DNA from: Halomonas salipaludis
Lineage (GTDB): Bacteria > Pseudomonadota > Gammaproteobacteria > Pseudomonadales > Halomonadaceae
Direction: 5' to 3'
NCBI RefSeq assembly: GCF_002286975.1
Contig: NZ_NSKB01000005.1
Span: forward strand, 62,001-126,000
Length of the DNA stretch: 64,000 nt
In this document: positions 1 through 12,034 of the stretch, in pieces
How positions within the stretch are numbered: position 1 is the stretch's first letter
Layout: each line of letters starts with the position of its first letter
Notes under the pieces: model-generated
Told to the model about the DNA's origin: nothing
The model's input: only the letters and a program-made list of their open reading frames with translations
Database searches by the model: none
Made by a program: the position numbers and the translations under genes

Positions 1-117
1 GGCCACTTCTACACCACTGACAAGAACAAGCGGAACACCCCGGACAAGCTCGAAATGAAGAAGTTCGACCCGGTGGTTCGCAAGCACGTGATGTACAAGG
101 AAGCCAAGATCAAGTAA
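1..117 (+). CDS. rpmG: 50S ribosomal protein L33 (3' part)
   Basis: The first 38 codons of the window, open from base 1 to TAA at 115-117, encode the C-terminal part of ribosomal protein L33. The peptide begins [11 protein letters not shown] and has the short, lysine-rich, L33-type ending. The start lies outside the window. L33 is a small protein of the large ribosomal subunit and is usually encoded just after rpmB (L28), which is presumably upstream. A clear intrinsic terminator follows about 40 bp after the stop, so this is the last gene of its transcript. Confidence 0.93.
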
Positions 118-155
118 TTGATCTGGTCTCCTCCGCGGGCGCGAGCCTGACGCTG

Positions 156-178
156 AACCCGGCCCGGTGCCGGGTTTT
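156..178 (+). terminator. Intrinsic terminator after rpmG
   Basis: Perfect 8-bp inverted repeat: AACCCGGC at 156-163 and GCCGGGTT at 169-176 with a 5-nt loop, running into TTTT at 175-178. It sits 38 bp past the rpmG stop and 70 bp before mutM, so it separates the ribosomal-protein transcript from mutM. Confidence 0.75.
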
Positions 179-248
179 CGCGTACTGGGGCGCGTGCCGG
201 CCCCGCGCGCCGCTGGCCATTGCCGATGGATCGTAGCGAGAGTCTGCC

Positions 249-1082
249 ATGCCCGAACTACCCGAGGTCGAGACCACCCGCCGGGGTATCGCGCCCCACG
301 TCGAGGGGCGCGAGATCCGCGAGGTGATCGTGCGCGAGCGGCGCCTGCGCACGCCGGTGCCGGAGGGGCTGGAAAATGCCCTGGTCGGCGCGCGTATCGG
401 CGCCCTCGGCCGCCGTGCCAAGTACCTGCTGATACCGCTGTCGGGCGCTGAGCCGGCAGCCGAGCGTACGCTGCTCTGGCACCTCGGCATGTCGGGCAGC
501 CTGCGCGTGGCACGCCTCGGCGACCTGCCGCGCAAGCACGATCACGTCGATCTGGTGCTCGACGGCGGCGCCATCCTGCGCTACCACGATCCGCGCCGTT
601 TCGGCTTCGTCGACTGGCTGGCCGGCAACGTGCTCAGCGACCCGCGACTGGCGCGGCTCGGCCCCGAACCGCTGTCGCCGGACTTCGACGGCGAGCGGCT
701 ATACGCCATGTCGAGGGGGAGGCGGATTGCGGTAAAGCCATTCCTGATGGATAACGCAGTGGTGGTAGGGGTGGGTAACATCTACGCCAGCGAGGCGCTG
801 TTCCTGGCCGGTATCGACCCGCGCCGCGCCGCCGGACGCATCTCGCTGGAGCGCTACCAGCGCCTCGCTGCGGCGGTGCGCGAGGTGCTGGCGGCGGCCA
901 TCACCCAGGGCGGCACCACGCTGCGCGATTTCGTCAGCGGCACCGGCGAGCCGGGTTACTTCGCCCAACGGCTCAATGTCTACGGTCGCGACGGCCAGCC
1001 GTGCCGGCGCTGTGGTGCCGAGCTCAGGCTGATCACCCTCGGCCAGCGCGCCAGCGTGTTCTGCGCTAGCTGCCAGACCTGA
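249..1082 (+). CDS. mutM: Formamidopyrimidine-DNA glycosylase (Fpg/MutM)
   Basis: Bifunctional DNA glycosylase/AP lyase that removes oxidised purines such as 8-oxoguanine in base-excision repair. The 277-residue product has the normal family length (about 270). It begins MPELPEVET, giving the catalytic N-terminal Pro2 and Glu3 after Met removal. The helix-two-turn-helix region reads [13 protein letters not shown]. The C-terminal zinc finger is intact, with Cys252-X2-Cys255-X16-Cys272-X2-Cys275. The ATG is set by the invariant PELPEVE start. The gene lies downstream of rpmG, a common arrangement in gammaproteobacteria, but behind its own terminator-separated leader. Confidence 0.96.
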   Translation: MPELPEVETTRRGIAPHVEGREIREVIVRERRLRTPVPEGLENALVGARIGALGRRAKYLLIPLSGAEPAAERTLLWHLGMSGSLRVARLGDLPRKHDHVDLVLDGGAILRYHDPRRFGFVDWLAGNVLSDPRLARLGPEPLSPDFDGERLYAMSRGRRIAVKPFLMDNAVVVGVGNIYASEALFLAGIDPRRAAGRISLERYQRLAAAVREVLAAAITQGGTTLRDFVSGTGEPGYFAQRLNVYGRDGQPCRRCGAELRLITLGQRASVFCASCQT

Positions 1083-1176
1083 CGGCGTCGGTCCATTGCC
1101 GCCGCGGGTAACCGAAAAGCGCTGCGTGAATGCTAGAATGCCCCTATCAGCTTGATTCCTATCGTTGGAGATATCC

Positions 1177-2367
1177 GTGACCGAACGCCTGCGCTTGAAA
1201 AAGAATGCCGACCGCCGCCTCAAGGCGGGGCATCTGTGGCTCTACTCCAACGAAGTCGATATCGAAGCCACGCCGCTCAAGGGGTTCGAGCCCGGCGCCC
1301 AGGCGGTGATCGAGGCCGCCAACGGCCGCGCGATGGGGGTGGCTTACGTCAACCCGCACTCGCTGATCTGTGCGCGGGTGGTCTCGCGCGACCCCGACGT
1401 GCGCCTCGACCGCTCGCTGCTGGTACACCGCTTCAAGCAGGCGCTGGGGCTGCGCCAGCGGCTGTTTGCCAAGCCCTTCTACCGCCTGGTGCACGGCGAG
1501 GGCGACCTGCTGCCGGGATTGATCGTCGACCGCTTCGACGACGTGCTGGTGGTGCAGCTCAACACCCTGGGCATGGAGCGTCTCGGTGAAGAGGTGGTCG
1601 CCGCCCTCGACAAGGTGCTGTCGCCGCGCGCCATCGTGTTCAAGAACGACTCCTCCGGGCGCCGCCAGGAGCAGCTCGAGCGTCACGTCGAGGTGGTCAA
1701 GGGCGAGCTGCCCGAGCAGGTGCTGCTGGAGGAGAACGGTGTGCGCTTCGTGGTGCCGGTGCTCGACGGCCAGAAGACCGGCTGGTTCTACGACCACCGC
1801 GCCAACCGTGCCTGGCTCAACGGCCTGGTGGCCGGCAAGCGCGTGCTCGACGTGTTCAGCTACGTGGGCGGCTGGGGCGTGCAGGCGGCGGCCAGCGGGG
1901 CCAGCGAGGTGCTGTGTGTCGACGCCTCCGGCGAGGCGCTGGCGCAAGTGGCCGAAAATGCCGCGCTCAACGGCGTGGCCGAGCAGGTAGCGATCGGCGA
2001 AGGCGACGCCTTCGAGGCGCTGGCCGCACTCAAGGCCGACGGCGAGGAGTTCGACGTGGTGATTCTCGACCCGCCGGCCTTCATCAAGAAGCGCAAGGAC
2101 ATCCCCAACGGTGAGCGCGCTTATTCGCGCCTCAACCGCGAGGCGATGCGCCTGCTGGGTCGCGATGGGATGCTGCTCTCGGCGTCGTGTTCCATGCACC
2201 TGGCGCCGGAGCGGCTCGTCGAGTGCGTGCGCGGCGCAGTGCGTCACCAGGACCGCCACGGCCAGGTCATCTACCAGGGCCACCAGGGGCCGGATCATCC
2301 GGTGCATCCGGCGATTCCCGAGACGGCGTATCTAAAGGCCCTTGGCGTACGCGTCTTCCGCGACTGA
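1177..2367 (+). CDS. rlmI: Class I SAM-dependent rRNA methyltransferase, RlmI type
   Basis: Predicted 23S rRNA cytosine-5 methyltransferase of the RlmI (YccW) family, which in E. coli modifies C1962. An N-terminal PUA-like RNA-binding region (about residues 1-75) is followed by a Rossmann methyltransferase domain. SAM motif I is LDVFSYVGGWG, motif IV is VILDPPAF, and the catalytic-cysteine region is SASCS. The frame is open from a TTG at 1165, but GTG at 1177 is preferred because GGAG at 1167-1170 lies 6 nt upstream. That gives 396 residues, matching the family. The next gene starts 5 bp after the stop, suggesting co-transcription. Exact target specificity is inferred from the family. Confidence 0.88.
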   Translation: MTERLRLKKNADRRLKAGHLWLYSNEVDIEATPLKGFEPGAQAVIEAANGRAMGVAYVNPHSLICARVVSRDPDVRLDRSLLVHRFKQALGLRQRLFAKPFYRLVHGEGDLLPGLIVDRFDDVLVVQLNTLGMERLGEEVVAALDKVLSPRAIVFKNDSSGRRQEQLERHVEVVKGELPEQVLLEENGVRFVVPVLDGQKTGWFYDHRANRAWLNGLVAGKRVLDVFSYVGGWGVQAAASGASEVLCVDASGEALAQVAENAALNGVAEQVAIGEGDAFEALAALKADGEEFDVVILDPPAFIKKRKDIPNGERAYSRLNREAMRLLGRDGMLLSASCSMHLAPERLVECVRGAVRHQDRHGQVIYQGHQGPDHPVHPAIPETAYLKALGVRVFRD

Positions 2368-2372
2368 GCGAT

Positions 2373-2696
2373 ATGGCGGAATTCGATTACGTTCGCGTCT
2401 TCGCCCACTCCAATGGGCTACTGGTCAGCCACCTGCACAACGTGCTGCGTGCCGCCGATATTCCCGTCGAGCTGCGCAACATGACGCTGGCCGGCGGGGC
2501 GGGCGAGCTGCCGCTGGGCGAGTGCGAGCCCGAGGTGTGGGTGGCACCGCACAATGTCGAGCGCGCCAGAGGCCTGATCCGCGAAAGTCTCGAAGGCGCC
2601 GACAAGCCAGTCCCGGACTGGGTCTGCCCGGGCTGCGGCGAGCGCCTCGAGGGTGTCTTCGACACCTGTTGGCAGTGCGGCACCGTCAAGCCATAG
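2373..2696 (+). CDS. DUF2007 protein with C-terminal zinc ribbon
   Basis: A 107-residue protein starting 5 bp after the methyltransferase stop. The N-terminal half (about residues 1-68) matches the DUF2007 putative signal-transducing domain as I know it, with the pattern YVRVFAHSNGLLVSHLHNVL, a small ferredoxin-like fold. The C-terminus carries two CxxC pairs (CPGCGE and CWQCG) that should bind zinc. No enzymatic role is known. Tight spacing to the neighbours on both sides suggests a small operon with rlmI and the thioesterase. Confidence 0.8.
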   Translation: MAEFDYVRVFAHSNGLLVSHLHNVLRAADIPVELRNMTLAGGAGELPLGECEPEVWVAPHNVERARGLIRESLEGADKPVPDWVCPGCGERLEGVFDTCWQCGTVKP

Positions 2697-2710
2697 GAGT
2701 TCGAGCGACC

Positions 2711-3160
2711 ATGGAGTGGGATCTACCGCGCCCGTACGTGTTGCCTATCGAGGTCGAGGTCACGGCCATCGACGACTACGGCCACGTCAACAACATCGAG
2801 TACCTGCGCTGGATCGAGGCGATCAGCTGGCAGCACTCCGCCGAGCTGGGGCTAGATCTGGCGCGCTATCGTGAGTTCGACCGCGGCATGGCGGTACACC
2901 GCCACGAGCTCGACTACCTGGCGCCGGCGCTGGTCGGCGAGCGGCTCGAGCTGGCCACCTGGATCGTCGCCTGCGACGGCCGCCTGACCCTGACGCGACG
3001 CTTCCAGCTGCGTCGTCCTGCCGATGCGCGTACCCTGCTGCGCGCGCGTACCCGTTTCGCCTGCATCGAGCTCTCCAGCGGCCGCCCACGACGCATGCCG
3101 GCGGAATACGTCACCGGCTATGGCAGCGTGCTGGTCGATGAGGAAGATGCTTCGAGATAG
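2711..3160 (+). CDS. Acyl-CoA thioesterase, 4HBT hot-dog family
   Basis: A 149-residue single hot-dog-fold protein related to 4-hydroxybenzoyl-CoA/YbgC-type thioesterases, which hydrolyse acyl-CoA esters. The N-terminal motif DDYGHVNNIEYLRW contains the conserved Asp and the HVNN helix start typical of the family. AGGAG at 2695-2699, overlapping the preceding stop codon, serves as ribosome-binding site for ATG 2711, so translation is probably coupled to the DUF2007 gene. The physiological substrate cannot be told from sequence. Confidence 0.8.
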   Translation: MEWDLPRPYVLPIEVEVTAIDDYGHVNNIEYLRWIEAISWQHSAELGLDLARYREFDRGMAVHRHELDYLAPALVGERLELATWIVACDGRLTLTRRFQLRRPADARTLLRARTRFACIELSSGRPRRMPAEYVTGYGSVLVDEEDASR

Positions 3161-3230
3161 CCTGGCTTTGCCGAAGATATTTTTGTCATAACGCCACAAT
3201 ATTGCCCTCTTTGCTGATTTCTGGCGTGAT

Positions 3231-3260
3231 TTTATCGTGATCGTGCGACTGTGCTGTAAT
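3231..3260 (+). promoter_or_regulatory. Possible sigma-70 promoter of ald
   Basis: The 145-bp gap before ald is AT-rich against its surroundings. TGTAAT at 3255-3260 is preceded by TG one base upstream (extended -10), with a weak -35 TTTATC at 3231-3236 and an 18-bp spacer. This is a pattern match only. An Lrp-type activator would be plausible for this gene class, but no site is claimed. Confidence 0.3.
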
Positions 3261-3305
3261 GAAGGTAACGTCGAAGCGTACCCGTTCATCGCACAGGAGG
3301 CTGTC

Positions 3306-4421
3306 ATGCAGATCGCCGTACCCAAGGAGATCAAGAACCACGAATACCGGGTCGCCCTGACCCCTACCGGGGCGCGTGAGTTGAGCGGCCGCGGCCATGC
3401 CGTGGTGGTACAGGCCGGTGCCGGCGAGGGCGCTGGCTTCAGCGATGCCGACTACCAGGCCGCCGGGGCCAGCATCGAGGCCGACGTAGCCACACTGTGG
3501 GGGGCCGCCGAGCTGATCCTCAAGGTCAAGGAGCCGCAGCCCGACGAGGTCGCCCGCCTCACGCCCGAGCAGACCCTGTTCACCTACCTGCACCTGGCCG
3601 CCGAGGAGACGCTGACCCGTGGCCTGATGCAGAGCGGCGCGACCTGCATTGCCTACGAGACCATCACCGGCGCCGACGGCGGTTTGCCGCTGCTGGCACC
3701 GATGAGCGCGGTGGCCGGCCGTATGGCCATCCAGGCCGGCGCCCACAGCCTGGAGAAGGCTCAGGGTGGTGCAGGGATCCTGCTGCCCGGGGTGCCGGGG
3801 GTGGCGCCGGCCAAGGTGACCGTGATCGGCGGCGGCGTGGTTGGCGAGAACGCCGCGCGCATGGCGCTGGGGCTGGGCGCCGAGGTGACCATTCTCGACA
3901 AGTCGCTGGCGCGCCTCGAGGTGCTCGACGATCGCTATCAGGGGCGTATTCGCACCGTCTACTCCACCGCCGATGCGCTGGACAAGGCGAGCCGCGAGTC
4001 GGACCTGATCGTGGGTGCGGTATTGATCGCCGGCGCCGCGGCACCCAAGTTGATCACCCGTGAGATGCTCGCCGACATGAAGCCCGGCAGCGTGCTGGTC
4101 GACGTGGCCATCGATCAGGGCGGCTGCTTCGAGACCAGCCGCGCCACCACCCACGCCGAGCCGACCTATATCGTCGACGGCGTCGTGCACTACTGCGTGG
4201 CCAATATGCCCGGCGCCGTAGCGCGTACCTCGACCCAGGCGCTGACCAACGCCACCATGCCGTTCGTGCTGGCGCTGGCCGACAAGGGCTGGCAGCAGGC
4301 GCTGGCCGACGACCGCCACTTCCTGCCGGGTCTCAACGTGTATGATGGACAGGTCACCTATCGCGCGGTGGCCGAGGCCTTCGGGCTGGAGTATGTTGAC
4401 CCTGCCGGGCTGGTGAAGTAA
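3306..4421 (+). CDS. ald: Alanine dehydrogenase
   Basis: NAD-dependent L-alanine dehydrogenase, catalysing reversible oxidative deamination of alanine to pyruvate and ammonia. The 371-residue length is exactly typical. Conserved residues include the substrate-binding Lys75 in LKVKEP, catalytic His96 in YLHLA, and a Rossmann NAD site VIGGGVVG at 173-180. The N-terminus [20 protein letters not shown] is the family signature. AGGAGG lies just upstream of ATG 3306, so the start is firm. The gene stands alone with gaps of 145 and 199 bp. It links amino-acid catabolism to the pyruvate pool. Confidence 0.95.
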   Translation: MQIAVPKEIKNHEYRVALTPTGARELSGRGHAVVVQAGAGEGAGFSDADYQAAGASIEADVATLWGAAELILKVKEPQPDEVARLTPEQTLFTYLHLAAEETLTRGLMQSGATCIAYETITGADGGLPLLAPMSAVAGRMAIQAGAHSLEKAQGGAGILLPGVPGVAPAKVTVIGGGVVGENAARMALGLGAEVTILDKSLARLEVLDDRYQGRIRTVYSTADALDKASRESDLIVGAVLIAGAAAPKLITREMLADMKPGSVLVDVAIDQGGCFETSRATTHAEPTYIVDGVVHYCVANMPGAVARTSTQALTNATMPFVLALADKGWQQALADDRHFLPGLNVYDGQVTYRAVAEAFGLEYVDPAGLVK

Positions 4422-4620
4422 CGCGGAGCTGCGGTGTTACCAGCGCGAGCGGCGCCGAGCGGATGCCACCGACATGGCTGAAGGCCTGTCGCCGGTGCCT
4501 TAACCACACAGGGCGGTGACCATCGCCGCACGTCCAAGCAAGGCGCTCATGCCCCGGTCGCCTTGACCCGGGCCGCGCGTTACCATAGCGGGCATTTCCG
4601 ACCACGAGAGTCCGCTTTCC

Positions 4621-5649
4621 ATGAGTGCAGCTTCCGAGACGAAGACCCGCGTCCTGACCGGTATCACCACCAGCGGCACGCCCCACCTGGGCAATTATGT
4701 CGGCGCCATCAAGCCGGCGATCGCCGCCAGTCAGGACCCCAGCGTGCAGTCCTACTACTTTCTCGCCGACCTCCACGCACTGATCAAGTGCCAGGATCCG
4801 CGCCGGGTACAGGAGTCGCGCCTCGAGATCGCTGCCACCTGGCTGGCGCTGGGCCTGGATACCGACAACGCCATCTTCTACCGCCAGTCGGACGTGCCCG
4901 AGGTCACCGAGCTGACCTGGATGCTCTCCTGCGTCTGCGCCAAGGGCCTGATGAACCGCGCCCACGCCTATAAGGCGGCGGTGGCCGACAACGATGCCGC
5001 CGGCAACCAGGATCCCGACAAGGGCATCACCATGGGCCTGTTCGGCTACCCGGTGCTGATGGCCGCCGACATCCTGATGTTCAACGCCCACAAGGTGCCG
5101 GTGGGCCGCGACCAGGTCCAGCACATCGAGATGGCCCGCGATATCGCTGGGCGCTTCAACCACCTCTACAAGGGCGACTACTTCACGCACCCTGAAGCGG
5201 TGATCGACGACAACGTGCCGACCTTGAATGGTCTGGACGGGCGCAAGATGTCGAAGAGCTACAACAACACCATTCCGCTGTTCGTCGCCGAGAAGAAGCT
5301 CCAGAAACTGGTGCGCAAGATCAAGACCAACTCGCTGGAGCCCGGCGAGCCCAAGGATCCGGATAGCTGCACCCTGTTCCAGATCTACTCGGCCTTCGCC
5401 AGCGTGGAGGAGAGTGCCGCCATGCGTCAGGAGTACGCCAACGGCATCGGCTGGGGCGAGGCCAAGAACCGCGTCTTCGAGCATCTCAATGACCACCTGC
5501 GCGAGCCGCGCGAGCGCTACCAGGCGCTGATGGAAGACCCAGGGCATATCGAGAAGGTGCTGCTCAAGGGGGCCGAGCGCGCCCGCGCCGAGGCGGCACC
5601 TTTCATGGATCGTATGCGTCAGGCCGTGGGGCTGGGGCGCTTCATCTAA
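4621..5649 (+). CDS. trpS: Tryptophan--tRNA ligase
   Basis: Class Ic aminoacyl-tRNA synthetase charging tRNA-Trp. The HIGH-type motif is TPHLGN at residues 20-25 and the KMSKS loop is at 209-213 (GRKMSKS). The 342 residues match the bacterial TrpRS length. The 199-bp upstream gap has a good -35-like TTGACC at 4563-4568 but no convincing -10 at proper spacing. No T-box or leader peptide was seen. A strong terminator follows 19 bp after the stop, so trpS is probably monocistronic. Confidence 0.96.
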   Translation: MSAASETKTRVLTGITTSGTPHLGNYVGAIKPAIAASQDPSVQSYYFLADLHALIKCQDPRRVQESRLEIAATWLALGLDTDNAIFYRQSDVPEVTELTWMLSCVCAKGLMNRAHAYKAAVADNDAAGNQDPDKGITMGLFGYPVLMAADILMFNAHKVPVGRDQVQHIEMARDIAGRFNHLYKGDYFTHPEAVIDDNVPTLNGLDGRKMSKSYNNTIPLFVAEKKLQKLVRKIKTNSLEPGEPKDPDSCTLFQIYSAFASVEESAAMRQEYANGIGWGEAKNRVFEHLNDHLREPRERYQALMEDPGHIEKVLLKGAERARAEAAPFMDRMRQAVGLGRFI

Positions 5650-5668
5650 GCCGCCAGGCTGGTAGATG

Positions 5669-5704
5669 GCCTCCCCCAGGACTGCCTGGGGGAGGCTTTA
5701 TATT
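5669..5704 (+). terminator. Intrinsic terminator after trpS
   Basis: A perfect 12-bp stem, GCCTCCCCCAGG at 5669-5680 and its complement at 5685-5696, with a 4-nt loop, followed by TTTATATT. One of the strongest terminators in the window. Confidence 0.88.
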
Positions 5705-5820
5705 CTTGGGGAATGCTCATGATAGTCGTCATGCATTTCCTTTATCCCGAGTGAAATACTAAGGTATTGCTGGTCGGTGGAGCGATACCGCTCCAGCATG
5801 TTTCATCACGGGAGGCCATC

Positions 5821-7025
5821 ATGACGCAAACACTGGCCACGCAACGCCTGTCGCCGATCACACCGGTCGCCGCCGGGCTACTGCTGCTCGGTGCCGTGGC
5901 GGTCGGTATTGCTTTCGGGGCTCGCACTGGCCTGCTGATGGTGGTCGGTGGCCTGTTCGGCCTGGTGCTCTACCACGCCGCCTTCGGCTTTACCGCCGCC
6001 TGGCGGGTGTTCATCAGTGAGCGTCGCGGCCGTGGGCTGCGCGCCCAGATGGTAATGCTGGCCGTCGCCGTGCTGCTGTTCTTCCCGGCGCTGGGAGCCG
6101 GCAGCCTGTTCGGCAATCCGGTGTCTGGGTTCGTCGCCCCGATGGCGTGTCGGTGGTGGTTGGTGCCTTCCTGTTCGGTCTCGGCATGCAGCTCGGCGGC
6201 GGCTGCGCCTCGGGCACGCTGTTCACAGCCGGCGGTGGTAATGCACGAATGTTGATCACCCTGCTGTTCTTCATCGTCGGCTCGCTGATTGGCAGCGCCC
6301 ACTTCGCCTGGTGGCAGAGCCTGCCGGCTTTTCAACCGGTGTCGCTGGTCGATGCCGCCGGGGCCGGTGGTGGCATCGCTATCAGCCTGGCGCTGTTTGC
6401 GGCCATTGCCGCCTTCACCGTGACAATGGAGAAGCGCCGCCACGGCCAACTCGAGGAGGCGCCCCGCGTTGAAGTGCGCGAGCGCCGCTGGCTGACAGGC
6501 CCCTGGCCACTGCTGTTTGGCGCAGTGGCCTTGGCGCTGCTCAACTTCACCACTCTGGCACTGGCCGGGCGGCCCTGGGGCATCACCTCGGCCTTTGCGC
6601 TGTGGGGCGCCAAGGGCTTCGAGTTCCTCGGCGGCGACGTTTCCGGTTGGGGCTATTGGCAGTCGGTGGCCAATGCCCAGGCGTTGCAGGCCAGCGTATG
6701 GAGCGATATCACTACGGTGATGAACGTTGGGATTATCCTCGGCGCGCTAGTGGCGGCCACCCTGGCCGGCCGCTTCGCGCCCAACTTCCGCATCCCGCTC
6801 AAATCGGTGGTGGCGGCGGTGATCGGTGGGTTGATGCTCGGCTACGGCGCGCGACTGGCGTTTGGCTGCAACATCGGCGCCTACTTCAGTGGTATCGCCT
6901 CGGGCAGCCTGCACGGCTGGGTGTGGCTGGTGGCGGGCTTCGCCGGCAATATGCTGGGCGTGAAGCTGCGGCCGCTGTTCTTCGAGGGCGAGGCGGGCCG
7001 GCGGCCTACCGCCAAGCGCTGCTGA
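5821..7025 (+). pseudogene. YeeE/YedE-family sulfur transporter, frameshifted
   Basis: A multi-spanning membrane protein of the YeeE/YedE (DUF395) family, linked to thiosulfate/sulfur-compound uptake. The reading frame opens at ATG 5821 after a GGGAGG site and matches the family up to the residues FVAPM near 6144. It then shifts: the rest of the protein, from VVVGAFLFGLGMQLGGG onward, continues one frame back to the stop at 7025. Adding one G in ATGGCG (about 6142-6147) restores a single 401-codon frame, the usual family length. Both conserved Cys regions (GGGCASGTLF and FGCNIGAYF) are present. The lesion is either a real single-base deletion inactivating the transporter or a sequencing error in a G run. 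No slippery heptamer suggests programmed frameshifting. Confidence 0.85.
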
Positions 7026-7045
7026 GCGTAGGCTATCGCAGCAGA

Positions 7046-7071
7046 CGCGCCCCGGCCCTGGTCGGGGCGCG
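7046..7071 (+). terminator. Terminator-like hairpin without U-tract
   Basis: A 9-bp stem, CGCGCCCCG at 7046-7054 and CGGGGCGCG at 7063-7071, between the transporter gene and the malic enzyme gene. No T run follows, so intrinsic termination is doubtful. It may simply be a GC-rich 3' UTR hairpin. Confidence 0.3.
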
Positions 7072-7177
7072 CTGCGTTGGGAGGGAAGCGAGCGCATTGA
7101 GCATGGTAGAATGGCGCGATCAGGGCGCCACCAAGAGCAGAGCGCCAAGCTTTCTATCAACAGTGACGAGACGAGAG

Positions 7178-8848
7178 ATGACGCAACCCGCCAAGCGCCC
7201 GCTGTACCTTCCCTATGCCGGCCCCACCTTGCTCGAGATGCCGCTGCTCAACAAGGGCAGCGCCTTCACCCTCAACGAGCGCATCGCCTTCAACCTGATC
7301 GGCCTGCTGCCGCAGAACGTCGAGTCCATCGAAGAGCAGGCCGAGCGCGCCTACCGCCAGTATCGGCTGTGCCAGAACGACCTCGACCGGCATATCTACC
7401 TGCGTGCGATTCAGGATGACAACGAGACGCTGTTCTTCCGCCTGCTCGAGGAGCACCTCGAGGAGATGCTGCCGATCATCTACACCCCTACCGTGGGCGA
7501 GGCGTGCGAGGAGTTTTCCAATATCTATCGCAACCATCGCGGGCTGTTTATCAGCTACCCGGATCGCGAATATATGGATGACATCCTGCGCAGCGCCACC
7601 AAGGACAACGTCAAGGTGATCGTGGCCACCGATGGCGAGCGCATCCTCGGCCTCGGCGACCAGGGCATCGGCGGCATGGGCATCCCGATCGGCAAGCTGT
7701 CGCTGTATACCGCCTGTGGCGGTATCAGCCCGGCCTATACGCTGCCGATCACCCTCGACGTCGGCACCAACAACCAGGCCCTGCTCGACGATCCAATGTA
7801 CATGGGCTGGCGCCATCCACGGGTGTCCAAGGCCGAGTACGACGCCTTCATCGCCGACTTCATGGCCGCGGTGAAGCGCCGCTGGCCCAATGTGCTGTTG
7901 CAGTTCGAGGATTTCGCCCAGACCAATGCCATGCCGCTGCTGGAGCGCTATCGCGACGAGCTGTGCTGCTTCAACGACGACATCCAGGGCACCGCGGCGG
8001 TGTGCGTGGGTACCCTGCTGGCGGCCTGCAAGGCCAAGGGCGAGAAGATCAGCGAGCAGCGCGTGGCCTTTGTCGGCGCCGGCTCGGCGGGCTGCGGCAT
8101 CGCCGAGCAGATCGTACTGGCGATGCAGACCGAAGGCCTGGGCGAAGCCGAGGCGCGGGCACGCATCTTCATGGTCGATCGCCACGGCCTGCTGACCCGC
8201 GACATGGACGGCCTCTACGATTTCCAGGCGCGGCTCGCCCACGACCCGGCCGGGTGGCAGGGTACGGCGCTGCTCGACGTGGTCACTCAGGCCAAGCCGA
8301 CGGTGCTGATTGGCGTCTCCGGCCAGCGTGGCCTGTTCACCAAGGAGGTGATCCAGGCGCTGCATGCCGGCTGCGCCAAGCCGCTGGTGATGCCGCTCTC
8401 CAACCCGACCTCCAAGGTCGAGGCGACGCCGGAAGAGATCCTGGTGTGGACTGAGGGCCAGGCGCTGGTGGCCACCGGCAGCCCCTTTGCGCCGGTGGAG
8501 TTCCGTGGTAAGCACTATCCCATTGCCCAGTGCAACAACTCCTATATCTTCCCCGGCATCGGCCTCGGGGTGATCGCGGCGCGCGCCTCGCGGGTCACCG
8601 ACGGCATGCTGATGGCGGCCTCCAACGCGTTGGCCAAGGGCGCGCCCATGGTCCAGGAGGGCAAGGGGCCGCTGCTGCCGGCGCTGTCCGAGATCCGCGA
8701 GATCAGCAAGGCGATCGCCTTCGACGTGGCCAAGCAGGCCATGGCCGAGGACGTGGCATTGACCTGCGACGACGAGACGCTGCGCGAGGCCATCGAGGCC
8801 AACTTCTGGTACCCGCGCTATCGCGAGTATCGGCGCAAGGCGTTCTGA
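7178..8848 (+). CDS. maeA: NAD-dependent malic enzyme
   Basis: Oxidatively decarboxylates malate to pyruvate, reducing NAD. The 556-residue protein is the large SfcA/MaeA type (E. coli 565 aa). It shows the family signatures [10 protein letters not shown] and [11 protein letters not shown], a Rossmann segment [15 protein letters not shown], and PLSNPTS in the C-terminal part. ATG 7178 is chosen because [13 protein letters not shown] matches the usual N-terminus. The same frame is open further upstream only through unrelated sequence. A family A repeat follows 24 bp after the stop, between this gene and the convergent acnA. Confidence 0.94.
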   Translation: MTQPAKRPLYLPYAGPTLLEMPLLNKGSAFTLNERIAFNLIGLLPQNVESIEEQAERAYRQYRLCQNDLDRHIYLRAIQDDNETLFFRLLEEHLEEMLPIIYTPTVGEACEEFSNIYRNHRGLFISYPDREYMDDILRSATKDNVKVIVATDGERILGLGDQGIGGMGIPIGKLSLYTACGGISPAYTLPITLDVGTNNQALLDDPMYMGWRHPRVSKAEYDAFIADFMAAVKRRWPNVLLQFEDFAQTNAMPLLERYRDELCCFNDDIQGTAAVCVGTLLAACKAKGEKISEQRVAFVGAGSAGCGIAEQIVLAMQTEGLGEAEARARIFMVDRHGLLTRDMDGLYDFQARLAHDPAGWQGTALLDVVTQAKPTVLIGVSGQRGLFTKEVIQALHAGCAKPLVMPLSNPTSKVEATPEEILVWTEGQALVATGSPFAPVEFRGKHYPIAQCNNSYIFPGIGLGVIAARASRVTDGMLMAASNALAKGAPMVQEGKGPLLPALSEIREISKAIAFDVAKQAMAEDVALTCDDETLREAIEANFWYPRYREYRRKAF

Positions 8849-8872
8849 TCAGGAGTCTCAGTCCGCTCTGAC

Positions 8873-8974
8873 GGCAGCGGGGCATGAAAACGCGAACACG
8901 CTGTGAATCCATCCCTGGACGCTCCATTTTTCATCCCTGAAAAATGAGGTTCGCTAACTTCATGCCCCGCTGCC
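8873..8974 (-). repeat. Family A structured repeat, copy 1 (short hairpin variant)
   Basis: A 102-bp palindromic unit between the convergent genes maeA and acnA. The outer helix is a perfect 15-bp inverted repeat (8873-8887 with 8960-8974), then GCGAAC/GTTCGC (8892-8897 with 8949-8954). The inner hairpin is a perfect 9-bp stem (8925-8933 with 8938-8946). On the minus strand the core reads GGAG, GCG, TCCA, GGGA, TGGA, then TTCACAG: the same order as all other family A copies, but with TCCA/TGGA replacing CCCA/TGGG in the core stem. The inner hairpin type is shared only with the copy at 48011-48116. Confidence 0.8.
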
Positions 8975-8999
8975 TGGGGCTAGGGTGCTTCGGGCTGAC

Positions 9000-9020
9000 G
9001 CTTGGTGCTTGGTGCTTGGT
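9000..9020. repeat. Short 7-bp tandem repeat (GCTTGGT)x3
   Basis: Three exact copies of GCTTGGT followed by GCT, in the maeA/acnA intergenic region between the family A repeat and the acnA terminator. It resembles the longer 7-bp arrays at 14107-14265. Confidence 0.85.
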
Positions 9021-9036
9021 GCTCCAAACTCCCGAT

Positions 9037-9072
9037 ACAAAAACGCCCAGCCGGTCAGCCAGCTGGGCGTTT
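9037..9072 (-). terminator. Intrinsic terminator of acnA
   Basis: On the minus strand, AAACGCCCAGC pairs with GCTGGGCGTTT (9062-9072 with 9041-9051), followed by a T run that appears as AAAAA at 9039-9043 on the plus strand. It lies 33 bp past the acnA stop. Confidence 0.85.
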
Positions 9073-9104
9073 CAGGTTGGCGCCCTCAGGCGCCGCTAGC
9101 AGCC

Positions 9105-11843
<2,739 letters not shown>

Positions 11844-12034
11844 GGTCTCCTCCTCATGAAGAGCGATGGGCGCCCATCCGGGGCGCACGAAAGCGCGGTC
11901 GTCGTTACTACATGGTCATGATAGGCGCTGATTTCAAGCGTCGCCCGCTAGCCAGCGTCTATGCTGGAATGACGTCCAGGCTGCTAGCGGTATTATAAAC
12001 CCGCCGAGTGGCAGGCCGATGACAGGAGTGCCCC

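Noticed and set aside
6147-7025. Reading the downstream half of the YeeE/YedE gene as a separate gene starting at GTG 6147
   Set aside because: No ribosome-binding site, and the product starts in the middle of the family; a single-base frameshift of one gene explains it better.
8873-8974. Family A copy 1 as an ordinary bidirectional terminator
   Set aside because: It lacks a U-tract on either strand, acnA has its own terminator at 9037-9072, and the core is shared with eight other copies.
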